From Rhizobium sophorae (GTDB taxonomy: Bacteria; Pseudomonadota; Alphaproteobacteria; Rhizobiales; Rhizobiaceae), in assembly GCF_013087515.1 (NCBI RefSeq), contig NZ_JABFCN010000002.1:99696-163695 (forward strand): a stretch of DNA of 64,000 bases, given 5' to 3'. Positions 9,421-17,310 of this stretch are shown here, in pieces. Below the pieces are notes generated by a model. That model was not told the DNA's origin and did no database searches. It saw nothing but the letters and a program-made list of their open reading frames with translations. Within the stretch, counting starts at the first letter, position 1; every line of letters begins with the position of its first letter. A program made the translations under genes and the position numbers.

Positions 9421-9672
9421 ATAGCACTGCTGGTCGTGAGAACAAGCATGGTTCCTTCATTGAATCCATTGCCGAGGATTCTGGCCGCTTCCGGCTGCCG
9501 TCGAAGGAAATTCGCAAGCGCTTGGCGAGATGTCCCATTGGGCGCCGATTGCACTCCATCAAAACTTCGTCTGACCCCATCAGTCTGCACGTCGTGCTAC
9601 GAAAAATCACAACACCGAGCGACTTGAGATGTCAGATCTGCGCGGTGGAATTCTGAAATTCAGAGCACGCAC

Positions 9673-10113
9673 ATGGACCTCTCGAAGATCAAGACGCTGA
9701 TCGACTTTGTCGGACGATCGAACATTACCGAGCTGATCGTGACGGAAAAGGACGTGACGGTTCGGATTTTCCGCACGCCGCAGGGTCAGGAGGCTGCCGA
9801 GCCCGAGCAAAAGGCAGGATCGACGACGAGCCTTGCCCAGGATGCCGGCTCAGATGCGCCTTCAAGCGTCGAGAAAACTTCCTATGCGGTGAAGGCGCCT
9901 GTCTTCGGCGTTCTGCATCGGACCCCGGCGCCTGGGGAACCGCCGTTCGTCGCGGTCGGTGACAAAGTGGAGGAGGGGCAGACGCTTTTCATCATCGAGG
10001 CAATGAAGGTCTTCAACACGATCGCTGCGCCGCGGTCAGGGCGCATCATGCATCTCACCGCAATCGACGACGGCGAGGTCGAGACCGGCGATCTGCTGGC
10101 GGAGATTGCGTGA
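9673..10113 (+). CDS. accB: Acetyl-CoA carboxylase-type biotin carboxyl carrier protein
   Basis: A 146-residue carrier protein. The N-terminal domain (1-35, MDLSKIKTLIDFVGRSNITE) and a Pro/Ala/Glu-rich linker precede a C-terminal biotinyl domain with the EAMKV motif (Lys112 is the biotin site) and the preceding thumb-like segment found in AccB proteins. It carries CO2 on biotin between a biotin carboxylase and a transferase. Here it is coupled to an AccC gene and the pxpBCA genes, so it more likely serves the 5-oxoprolinase-associated system than bulk fatty-acid synthesis. Its stop overlaps the next start by one base. Confidence 0.9.
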   Translation: MDLSKIKTLIDFVGRSNITELIVTEKDVTVRIFRTPQGQEAAEPEQKAGSTTSLAQDAGSDAPSSVEKTSYAVKAPVFGVLHRTPAPGEPPFVAVGDKVEEGQTLFIIEAMKVFNTIAAPRSGRIMHLTAIDDGEVETGDLLAEIA

Positions 10114-11498
10114 TGCCGGAAACACCTGAACAATCTGCGACCGGCCGCTTCGATACCGTCCTGATCGCCAATCGCGGCGAGATCGCACTTCGAATCCAGC
10201 GCGCCTGCCGCGAGCTCGGCCTCAAGACGGTCGCCATCTGCTCCGAAGCCGACAGGCAAGCGCCTTACGGCAAAACCGCAGACAGATTTCTGTGCATCGG
10301 CCCGTCGACTGCCGCCAAGAGCTATCTCAATCAGGATGCCATCCTTCTGGCGGCGCGTCTTGCCGGTGCAGGCGCCATCCATCCAGGTTACGGTTTTCTG
10401 TCTGAAAACGCCGCCTTCGCCGACGCCGTCGAAAAGGCGGGGCTGATATTCATTGGTCCGACCACGTCCTCGATTGCGACCATGGGCGACAAGATCTCGG
10501 CAAAGCGCGCGATGATGGCGGCCGGCGTCCCCTGCGTTCCCGGTCCGGACACCGCGCTGCCCGATGACCCTGCCACGATCGAGCGCACAGCGCTGGAAAT
10601 CGGATATCCCGTCATCATCAAGGCAGCCGGCGGCGGCGGCGGACGCGGCATGCGCGTCGTACCAAAAGCCGACCTGCTGCATGAAGCAACCGCGCTGACG
10701 CGGGAAGAGGCCCGCAAGGCCTTCGGTTCCCCCTCGCTCTACATGGAGAAATTCTTAGAGCATCCGCGTCACATCGAGATCCAGGTTATTTGCGACGATC
10801 ACGGCAATGCCGTGTGGCTCGGACACCGGGATTGCTCGATGCAGCGCCGCCATCAGAAAGTGGTGGAGGAGGCGCCGGCGCCGGGAATTGCGCCCAACAT
10901 CATCCAGCCAGTCGGCCTGGCTTGCGTAGAAGCTTGTCTTCAAATCGGTTACCGGGGGGTCGGAACTTTCGAATTCCTCTACGAGGACGGCGCCTTCTAT
11001 TTCATCGAGATGAACACCCGACTTCAGGTCGAACATCCGGTCACCGAGATGACGAGCGGTGTCGATATCGTCCAGGCGCAGATAAAGGCCGCTCAGGGTC
11101 ACGTTCTGGATCTCACCCAAAGCGATGTGACATGCAAAGGCCATTCCTTCGAATGCCGCATCAACGCCGAGGACCCGGAAAGTTTCCTGCCGTCGGCGGG
11201 TGTCGTCACCCATCTAGCGTTGCCGGCGGGACCGGGCATCCGTGTCGATACGCATATTCACGCCGGCTACAAGGTCTCGCCCTACTACGATTCGCTGATC
11301 GCCAAGCTGATCGTCCATGCGCCGACGCGGGCCGAAGCGATGACAAGAATGCGCGAGGCGCTCGCCGGCACCGAGGTCGAGGGGATTTCCACCAATATCC
11401 CCTTCCTGCGTGCCCTGTTCGAGGATGGCGCATTCGCGCACGGCGAGACGGACATTCACTATCTCGAACAATGGCTGAAGCTGCGGAGGGCGGCATGA
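10113..11498 (+). CDS. accC: Biotin carboxylase
   Basis: A 461-residue ATP-grasp biotin carboxylase. Visible are the N-terminal LIANRGEIALRIQRACRELG, HPGYGFLSENAAFADA, the glycine-rich ATP lid KAAGGGGGRGMR, and the active-site stretch EMNTRLQVEHPVTEMTSG. A GTG one codon upstream could also start translation, but the ATG overlapping the accB stop is preferred. The length is normal for AccC. It carboxylates biotin on the neighbouring carrier, using ATP and bicarbonate. The gene pair accBC fused to pxp genes is a recurring bacterial arrangement and probably a dedicated paralogue of the housekeeping enzyme. Confidence 0.93.
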   Translation: MPETPEQSATGRFDTVLIANRGEIALRIQRACRELGLKTVAICSEADRQAPYGKTADRFLCIGPSTAAKSYLNQDAILLAARLAGAGAIHPGYGFLSENAAFADAVEKAGLIFIGPTTSSIATMGDKISAKRAMMAAGVPCVPGPDTALPDDPATIERTALEIGYPVIIKAAGGGGGRGMRVVPKADLLHEATALTREEARKAFGSPSLYMEKFLEHPRHIEIQVICDDHGNAVWLGHRDCSMQRRHQKVVEEAPAPGIAPNIIQPVGLACVEACLQIGYRGVGTFEFLYEDGAFYFIEMNTRLQVEHPVTEMTSGVDIVQAQIKAAQGHVLDLTQSDVTCKGHSFECRINAEDPESFLPSAGVVTHLALPAGPGIRVDTHIHAGYKVSPYYDSLIAKLIVHAPTRAEAMTRMREALAGTEVEGISTNIPFLRALFEDGAFAHGETDIHYLEQWLKLRRAA

Positions 11499-11929
11499 GC
11501 GCGATCGATTTCAGCGATCCGGCGACCATCGCATTGCTCACCGAGGCGTTGACGGCCGCCGGTGTGGACGGTCTTGAAATCTCCCGGCCGGGCGGACAGC
11601 TTCGCATCGTCGTCGCCGGAAAAGACGGCGCCCAGATCAGCTCGACCGAAGCGACGCCTCCTGCTCCCGGTTTGGCTCCCGGCTCCGCGTCGGCCGTCGT
11701 GAAGGCACCGATGGCCGGCCGCTTCTGTGTCGGGCATCCCGCCTCCGCCGCGCCGCAGAATCTGCCGCGCTCCGTATCCGAAGCCGATATCGTCGGCTTC
11801 GTCGGAGTAGGGCATATCCTGCTTCCCCTTCGTGCCGGCCGCTCCGGTATTTTGACCAGGCTGCTCGCCGAACCCGGCGCACTGGTCGGCTTCGGCGACC
11901 CTCTGTTCGAAATCGGGCTCCCATCATGA
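11495..11929 (+). CDS. Biotinyl/lipoyl-domain protein lacking the biotin-accepting lysine
   Basis: A 144-residue protein with the same plan as the AccB two genes upstream: a short N-terminal domain (DFSDPATIALLTEALTAAGVDGLEISRPGG), a Pro/Ala linker (about 50-66) and a C-terminal swinging-domain-like fold (VVKAPMAGRFCVGHP to GFGDPLFEIG). Where AccB has EAMKV, this protein reads FVGVGHILLPL, with no lysine at or near the position, so it should not be biotinylated. ATGA overlaps join it to both neighbours. It may be a structural subunit or regulator of the carboxylase-like complex, or a decayed duplicate held in frame by coupling. The reading frame is intact end to end. Confidence 0.8.
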   Translation: MSAIDFSDPATIALLTEALTAAGVDGLEISRPGGQLRIVVAGKDGAQISSTEATPPAPGLAPGSASAVVKAPMAGRFCVGHPASAAPQNLPRSVSEADIVGFVGVGHILLPLRAGRSGILTRLLAEPGALVGFGDPLFEIGLPS

Positions 11930-12633
11930 TCGTCACGACGAACAGACATGCATCTCAACGCGAGATCGTTCCGGCCACCAAAAGCCTGGCGCGAGTTTCC
12001 TCGATCGGCGCCAGATCCTTCCTGCTCGAGGCGCCAGGCGACTTCGATCTCATCGCGCAGCGGCGGATCTGGGCTCTGTCCCAGACCGTGAAAGGTTGGG
12101 CGGACCTTGCGGAAAACATTCCGGGCATGACCAATCTGCTGGTGATCTTCAAGGAGACGCCCGAGAATCCTGATGCGGTGGTCGCCCGGCTGCTGGAGGC
12201 ATGGGAGAATGCCCGCAGCATCGATCTAGAGGGCAAGACCATCGAGATCCCCGTCCATTATGGCGGCGAATATGCGACGGATCTTCCGGCCCTTTGCGAT
12301 CTCTCCGGCTTGAGCGACCGCGAGGTCGTCCGCATCCATCATGAAGCGACCTACCGTGTCTTCGCCTTGGGCAGCGCTCCCGGCTTCGGTTATCTGCATG
12401 GTCTCGATCCGCGCATCTACATGCCGCGAAAGACCGTGCCCTCGCTGAAAATGCCGAAGGGCTGCGTGACCATCGGCGGCATGCAGACCGGCGTCGCCAT
12501 GCTCACAGGTCCGAATGGCTGGAATTCCATCGGCTTCGCAACGCTTGAGATGTTCGACCCCACTTCGCCGAGCCCCGCCATGATGGCGCCGGGAGATAGG
12601 GTGCGGTTCCTGCCGGCAAGGATCGAGCTATGA
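11926..12633 (+). CDS. pxpB: 5-oxoprolinase subunit B (KipI/PxpB family)
   Basis: A 235-residue protein of the carboxyltransferase-domain subdomain C/D (KipI) family. The family hallmark near the C-terminus is present (GSAPGFGYLHGLDPRIYMPRK, then GCVTIGGMQTGVAMLTGPNGWNSIG), together with the IPVHYGGEYATDLPALC segment. In bacteria PxpB, PxpC and PxpA together hydrolyse 5-oxoproline (pyroglutamate) to glutamate with ATP. The start ATG overlaps the previous stop (ATGA), and its own stop overlaps the pxpC start in the same way. It begins with an additional tail of about 25 residues compared with minimal family members. Confidence 0.93.
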   Translation: MIVTTNRHASQREIVPATKSLARVSSIGARSFLLEAPGDFDLIAQRRIWALSQTVKGWADLAENIPGMTNLLVIFKETPENPDAVVARLLEAWENARSIDLEGKTIEIPVHYGGEYATDLPALCDLSGLSDREVVRIHHEATYRVFALGSAPGFGYLHGLDPRIYMPRKTVPSLKMPKGCVTIGGMQTGVAMLTGPNGWNSIGFATLEMFDPTSPSPAMMAPGDRVRFLPARIEL

Positions 12634-13625
12634 TCGAGATCATCGAAAGCGGCCCGTTCAACACAGTGCAGGATCTTGGTCGCCCCGGCTATCGCGACAT
12701 CGGCGTATCGGCGAGCGGCGCCATGGATCCGCTGGCGGTCCGGATCGGCAACATTCTCGTCGGCAATGACGAAAATGCCGCCGCAATAGAGGTACAGACC
12801 TTCCCCTTCAGCCTGCGTTTCGCGCAGCGCGTCGTCTTTGCCGTGACCGGTGCCGACGGCAATCATCATCTCAACGGATCGGAGCTGCTTCCCTGGTGCG
12901 CCTATACGGCAGAGCCCGGAGAGGTTCTCGAACTGAAGCAGCCGCCGCGGCTCGCGCGCTCCTATATAGCGCTCGGAGGCGGGCTGGATATTCCCGTTGT
13001 CATGGGTTCGCGAAGTACGTCGCTCCGCGGCGGTTTCGGTGGCAATGCCGGCCGGCCTCTGGCGAAGGGCGATCGGATCGCGGTCGGCGAGGACGCCGAG
13101 ATCGCCATGCTGCCGGCCTCTGGTCTCGCCGTCGTCGAACCGTCCGTGGCATTGCGCGATGTCTTCGGAACTCCGGTCGACGGCACGCTGCCGATCCGCG
13201 CCCTGCCGGCCGGCGAGCATGATCTTTTCGCCGGAGATGGCGAAGCCTTCTGGAGCCAGACCTGGAGGATTTCCTCCCGCAGCGACCGGACGGGCTACCG
13301 CTTATCAGGCGAGCCCATCACGCCGACTGCGTCCATCGAGATGCGCTCCCACGGTGTCGTGCCCGGCGTGATCCAGGTTCCGCCCGGCGGCGAACCGATC
13401 GTGCAGATGAGCGATGCCAACACCGCCGGCGGATATCCGAAGATCGCCGGCGTGATCGAATGCGACCTCTGGCGGCTCGGGCAAGCCCGCATCGGCGCCC
13501 GCCTGAACTTCGTTCGCTCGACGCATGCCGAGGCGCGCAAGGTGGAACAGGCTGTCGCCCGCTATGTCGAAGACGTCAGGCAGACATCCCGAATGGTCAA
13601 GCGCGCCTTGAAAGCGATGGCCTAA
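12630..13625 (+). CDS. pxpC: 5-oxoprolinase subunit C (KipA/PxpC, biotin-dependent carboxyltransferase family)
   Basis: A 331-residue protein, starting MIEIIESGPFNTVQDLGRPG, the invariant KipA opening. Further family blocks are GVSASGAMDPLAVRIGNILVGN, AYIALGGGLDIPVVMGSRST and the C-terminal GVVPGVIQVPPGGEPIVQMSDANTAGGYPKIA. The domain is related to urea amidolyase and carboxyltransferases. It forms a complex with PxpB and works with PxpA in 5-oxoproline hydrolysis. It is translationally coupled to pxpB. The co-encoded biotin carboxylase and carrier make a real biotin-dependent step plausible, but this is inference. Confidence 0.93.
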   Translation: MIEIIESGPFNTVQDLGRPGYRDIGVSASGAMDPLAVRIGNILVGNDENAAAIEVQTFPFSLRFAQRVVFAVTGADGNHHLNGSELLPWCAYTAEPGEVLELKQPPRLARSYIALGGGLDIPVVMGSRSTSLRGGFGGNAGRPLAKGDRIAVGEDAEIAMLPASGLAVVEPSVALRDVFGTPVDGTLPIRALPAGEHDLFAGDGEAFWSQTWRISSRSDRTGYRLSGEPITPTASIEMRSHGVVPGVIQVPPGGEPIVQMSDANTAGGYPKIAGVIECDLWRLGQARIGARLNFVRSTHAEARKVEQAVARYVEDVRQTSRMVKRALKAMA

Positions 13626-13662
13626 TGCATGTCGCCCAAAAGGCCGACAAAAGGAGGAACCG

Positions 13663-14430
13663 ATGAAGATCGATCTGAATTCCGACATGGGCGAGGGATT
13701 TGGTCCCTACCGGCTGTGCGACGACGAAGCGATGATGAAACTCGTCTCGTCGGCCAACATCGCCTGCGGTTTCCATGGCGGCGACCCGGATACGATGGGA
13801 CGCATGGTCCGGCTTGCGAAGCTGAACGGCGTCGGCATTGGCGCGCATCCCGGTTTGCCTGATCGGCCGGGTTTCGGCCGGCGCGAAATACAGTTTCCGG
13901 CAGATGAGCTTCGCCAGCAGATGCTCTATCAACTCGGCGCATTGATGGCGATCGCCAAAGCCGAGCGTGTCACCGTTTCCCATATCAGCTTCCACGCGGC
14001 CATGGGCAATATGGTCAACCGTGATCCTGTGCTGGCCGACCTGATGATGGATGCGATCGCTACCGTCGATGCCAGTCTCGTCGTTTTTGTGACCCATGGC
14101 AGCGAGATTCAGCAGGCGGCCAGACGCGCGCGTTTGAAGACGCTGGCGCTTTTCCTTGCGGACCGGGCCTATGACGCCGGCGGCAAACTCGTCGCGCGCG
14201 GGCTGCCTGGTGCCGTCATCAAGGGCGAAGCCGCGGTGCGTGCGCGTGTGCGACAATTCCTCCTCGAAGGAACCGTCGAGACGATCGACGGCGCTACCAT
14301 CGTAATGCCGGCCCGCTCGATTCTCGTCCACAGCGACACGCCCGGCGCCCTGGAGCTTGCCGGCATCGTGCGCGGCGAGATCGAAGCCACGGGTGCTGCG
14401 CTCGCGCCTGCCGCCGAACTCGCCGACTGA
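13663..14430 (+). CDS. pxpA: 5-oxoprolinase subunit A (LamB/YcsF family)
   Basis: A 255-residue protein with the strong YcsF signature MKIDLNSDMGEGFGPYRL, SSANIACGFHGGDP and GVGIGAHPGLPDRPGFGRR. Its length matches the family. PxpA is the subunit needed with PxpBC for ATP-dependent pyroglutamate hydrolysis. A clear AGGAGG ribosome site precedes the ATG, and the gene follows pxpC after a 37-base gap. A GC-rich palindrome sits just behind the stop. Confidence 0.94.
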   Translation: MKIDLNSDMGEGFGPYRLCDDEAMMKLVSSANIACGFHGGDPDTMGRMVRLAKLNGVGIGAHPGLPDRPGFGRREIQFPADELRQQMLYQLGALMAIAKAERVTVSHISFHAAMGNMVNRDPVLADLMMDAIATVDASLVVFVTHGSEIQQAARRARLKTLALFLADRAYDAGGKLVARGLPGAVIKGEAAVRARVRQFLLEGTVETIDGATIVMPARSILVHSDTPGALELAGIVRGEIEATGAALAPAAELAD

Positions 14431-14440
14431 CACAATCCCG

Positions 14441-14456
14441 ACCGCCCGCGGGCGGT
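14441..14456 (+). terminator. GC-rich palindrome after pxpA (weak terminator candidate)
   Basis: ACCGCCCGCGGGCGGT is a perfect 16-base palindrome followed by TTTCC. It could fold with a CGCG loop, but the T-run is too short for an efficient intrinsic terminator, and the aminotransferase gene starts 30 bases later. An attenuating hairpin is as likely. Confidence 0.3.
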
Positions 14457-14485
14457 TTCCCGTTCCCATCTCTCATCGAAGGACC

Positions 14486-15694
14486 ATGTCGATGTCCGTC
14501 ATCGCAGACCGCCTGAAAAACGTCTCCATCTCCGCATCCGCCGCCATGACCCAGCGCGCCCGGGAACTCGCCGCCAAAGGCATCAAAGTCGTCAGCCTCT
14601 CGTCCGGCGAGCCGGATTTCCCCTCTCCGGCGCACGCGATCGAGGCGGCCCATGCGGCGGCCCTTGCAGGCGATACGAAATATCCTCCGATGGATGGGAC
14701 ACCGGCGCTGAAGTCCGCCATCATCAGGAAGTTCAAACGGGACAATAATCTCGACTACGATGCCAGCCAGATCGTCGTCTCGGGCGGCGGCAAGCAGGTG
14801 ATCTTCAATGCGATGCTCGCAACCTGCAATCCCGGCGACGAGGTCGTCATTCCGACACCCTCCTGGGTCAGCTACGCCGATATCGTCAAATTCGCCGGCG
14901 GCGTCCCGGTCGCCGTCCCCTGCCACGAGCAGGCCGGCTTCAAGCTGCGTCCGGAAGATCTGGAGGCGGCGATCACGCCGCGCACCAAGTGGCTCTTCCT
15001 GAATTTCCCGAACAATCCGACCGGCGCCGCCTGCTCCCGGGCGGAAATGGCTGCCATCGCCGAGGTCATGCTGCGACATCCCGATGTCTGGATCATGACC
15101 GACGATATCTACGAACACCTGGTCTATGACGACTTCCAGTTCTGCACGATGGCCGAAGTCGAGCCCAGACTCTATGATCGCGTCCTGACGATGAACGGTG
15201 TCTCCAAGGCTTACGCAATGACAGGCTGGCGCCTCGGCTTTTGTGCGGGTCCAAAAGACTTGATCTCCGCCATCAGCAACGTCAACGGCCAGAATGGCGG
15301 CGGAATCGCGACGCTCACACAGGCTGCAGCGACCGCTGCCCTGGACGGTCCTCAGGATCTCTTGAAGGAGCGGGCCACGATCTACAAGGAGAGACGCGAC
15401 TTCGTCCTCGCCAAACTTTCGGAGGTGGAAGGGCTGCGCTGCCATAGGCCCGAAGGCGCCTTCTACATCTACCCGAATATTTCAGGGTTGATCGGCAAGA
15501 CCAGCAAGGGCGGGCGCAAGATCGAGACCGACGTCGACTTCGTTATGGCACTCGTCGAAGAGCATCATGTCGCGACCGTGCAGGGGGCGGCTTACGGAAT
15601 GAGCCCCTTCTTTCGCATTTCCTACGCGACCAGCATGGAGAAACTCGGCGAAGGCTGCGCGCGCATAGCCCAGTTCTGTAAGGATATGCGCTGA
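14486..15694 (+). CDS. Pyridoxal-phosphate aminotransferase, class I (aspartate aminotransferase-like)
   Basis: A 402-residue fold-type I aminotransferase. Landmarks are SLSSGEPDFPSP (substrate-carboxylate loop), GGGKQVIFNA, FPNNPTGAACSR, DDIYEHLVYDD and the PLP-lysine block GVSKAYAMTGWRLGFCAG. It belongs to the rhizobial aspartate/aromatic aminotransferase group. The start MSMSVIADRL is preceded by GAAGGACC. A second ATG lies two codons in, and an upstream extension overlapping pxpA was rejected. Placed directly after the 5-oxoprolinase genes, it could use the glutamate they release as amino donor. Substrate preference cannot be read from sequence. Confidence 0.9.
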   Translation: MSMSVIADRLKNVSISASAAMTQRARELAAKGIKVVSLSSGEPDFPSPAHAIEAAHAAALAGDTKYPPMDGTPALKSAIIRKFKRDNNLDYDASQIVVSGGGKQVIFNAMLATCNPGDEVVIPTPSWVSYADIVKFAGGVPVAVPCHEQAGFKLRPEDLEAAITPRTKWLFLNFPNNPTGAACSRAEMAAIAEVMLRHPDVWIMTDDIYEHLVYDDFQFCTMAEVEPRLYDRVLTMNGVSKAYAMTGWRLGFCAGPKDLISAISNVNGQNGGGIATLTQAAATAALDGPQDLLKERATIYKERRDFVLAKLSEVEGLRCHRPEGAFYIYPNISGLIGKTSKGGRKIETDVDFVMALVEEHHVATVQGAAYGMSPFFRISYATSMEKLGEGCARIAQFCKDMR

Positions 15695-15933
15695 TCAGCA
15701 GCGAGCTTTTAGAAGGATCTGAACCGGCGACGCCTTAGTCAGGTGAGCCAAGTGCTTGATAAATCGGACCTCGAGGCATAACGCCTATTTATGAAACTTG
15801 AGCCCAAAGCGTCAGCGCTATTCCGTCGGCAGTTCGGTGCTCAACTTGTGCCCCAGCTCATCATTGTCCGCCTTGCTCATCCAGAACTAGCGCCCCTTGA
15901 ACAGCCTGCGCCGGGATACCACGAGACAGCCAC

Positions 15934-16275
15934 TTACCTGGGTGGGTAGGGCTCGATATCCGCAGACCAGTAGTTCTTGGCGATGTTCTGACTGTTGCGG
16001 ATGACATGGTAGGCGATATCCGGATTGCCTCCTTCAAAAGTGTCCGGGTCTGCACCGCACATCAGGCAGTACATTCGCTGATGAACGACGCTTGCAAAAT
16101 ATTGTAGAACCGGCGTGGCGTCGTGCTGACCGATTGCTCGCATGTCCTCGGCAACCTGTTTGGCCGCCTCTTCCAAAGCCAGAGAGACCGCAGAAGCCAA
16201 CGTCCTGTCTGCACGCTTAATGACGTCGGCGATCTGTCTTTCAGCCGGTGTAAGAACAGGGCAATTATCTGTCAC
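15934..16275 (-). CDS. Small protein of unknown function, paralogue of the gene upstream
   Basis: A 113-residue soluble protein with a GTG start preceded by GGAG at 6 bases; longer in-frame readings have no ribosome site and run into the neighbouring gene. I do not recognise the family. A long amphipathic helix-rich part (10-65) is followed by CGADPDTFEGGNPDIAY (73-89) and a short Pro-rich tail. The same block occurs in the upstream neighbour as CGANPETNTGGDPETAW, so the two are paralogues. It is the last gene of the pirin/GNAT operon, 49 bases behind its paralogue. The invariant cysteine and acidic residues could be a metal or ligand site; no function is claimed. Confidence 0.65.
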   Translation of the reverse strand: MTDNCPVLTPAERQIADVIKRADRTLASAVSLALEEAAKQVAEDMRAIGQHDATPVLQYFASVVHQRMYCLMCGADPDTFEGGNPDIAYHVIRNSQNIAKNYWSADIEPYPPR

Positions 16276-16324
16276 TACTAACTCCGTAAATCTTTGAAGG
16301 TGTCCGGTTGTGCAGCCACTGCGT

Positions 16325-16888
16325 CTACTCTGGCGGGGTGGTGAGAAGCGACAGATAGTTTTTTGCTGTCTGCGTGAACTCGCGGTCGGTGTCGGACACG
16401 TTCCCAAGCCCCGCGTGGCGAGCGTCGATCGCCGCGTGTAGGCGGTCGTTGATCTGTGGATCTGAGGCGCGCGCGTGGTCGACTAATGCGCGAATAACAG
16501 TTCTCAACGCAAAATTCTGTGCGGAGAGTGCCAGTTGTTGGCGTTCACTCGCATCCTTCTCGGTATCCTCCCGGCGTTCCTTCTTCTTCCGAAGCGCCGG
16601 TTGACCGCCGCGCTCCCTCGCCCAATGACGCGCGGCATTGCGCCCCGCATAGAGAATTTTCCATGCTGTTTCGGGATCTCCTCCTGTGTTGGTTTCCGGA
16701 TTGGCGCCGCACAGACGCAGGAACAGGTGACGGAGTGCGGCGTCCGCAAAGTAATCATATGGTGATCTGCCGACACCGAGCGACTGAAGTTCATGCCCTG
16801 CAGTCTCAACGGCGCGCTCAATTGCTTCATCGACAGCGGCCAACAGGGCGTCATCTGCCTCTTGAATTCGGTAGGTTTCCTTCTGCAT
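16325..16888 (-). CDS. Protein of unknown function with CGANPET block, paralogue of next gene
   Basis: A 187-residue protein starting MQKETYRIQEADDALLAAVD with a GAGG ribosome site. Residues 10-35 form an acidic helix. The block LFLRLCGANPETNTGGDPETAW (55-76) is shared with the downstream gene. A highly charged KKKERREDTEKDASERQQ linker (about 100-118) leads to a second helical region ending in LSLLTTPPE. No signal peptide or membrane segment is present. It lies 41 bases behind a GNAT gene in an apparent operon headed by a pirin gene. I do not recognise the family. Confidence 0.7.
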   Translation of the reverse strand: MQKETYRIQEADDALLAAVDEAIERAVETAGHELQSLGVGRSPYDYFADAALRHLFLRLCGANPETNTGGDPETAWKILYAGRNAARHWARERGGQPALRKKKERREDTEKDASERQQLALSAQNFALRTVIRALVDHARASDPQINDRLHAAIDARHAGLGNVSDTDREFTQTAKNYLSLLTTPPE

Positions 16889-16929
16889 GCTATCCTCAAA
16901 TGCTGGTGCAGTCGTTGCTCGGCAGGTTG

Positions 16930-17310
16930 TCACTTGCGAAGAACATCCTGCCACTCTGGATGACGCTCGATCTGGGCTTTGGCAAATGGGCAGAGGGGAA
17001 TGATCGCGACCCCTTCGCGCCGGGCATCCTCGACCGCTTGGCGCGCAAGGCGTTCACCGACCTTCCGGCCACGCAAAGCGGCAGGAACGTCGGTATGGTC
17101 GATGATGATCAGTTCTTTGCCAGCGCGACTGTAGGTCATCTCCGCTTCGACGCCATCGACGACGATGCGGTATCGCCCCTTCGATGGCCAATCCTCCCGT
17201 CCAACCGTCTCGCTGGCCGATGGGGCAGCCTTCTTCGGACGCTCAGCGTCCGGCAATCGAACCTTGCCGCGCAGTCCATGCGTGCACTCTAGCAATTCCC
17301 GCGCGGTCAC
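16930..17310 (-). CDS. GNAT-family N-acetyltransferase (YjdJ-like)
   Basis: A 126-residue small GNAT protein. After an N-terminal Lys/Pro-rich segment, the core from about residue 46 reads YRIVVDGVEAEMTYSRAGKELIIIDHTDVP, then PAALRGRKVGERLARQAVEDARREGVAIIPLCPFAKAQIERHPEW. The RGRKVGERL loop is the pyrophosphate-binding motif for acetyl-CoA, and the final CPFAKAQIERHPEW is the signature of the small YjdJ/At1g77540-like subgroup. The likely start is a GTG that overlaps the pirin stop codon (GTGA), so the two are coupled. The substrate is unknown. Confidence 0.87.
   Translation of the reverse strand: MTARELLECTHGLRGKVRLPDAERPKKAAPSASETVGREDWPSKGRYRIVVDGVEAEMTYSRAGKELIIIDHTDVPAALRGRKVGERLARQAVEDARREGVAIIPLCPFAKAQIERHPEWQDVLRK

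Noticed and set aside
9402..9610. Longer version of the antitoxin reading through the promoter palindrome.
   Set aside because: It would translate the operator, lacks a ribosome site and adds non-family sequence.
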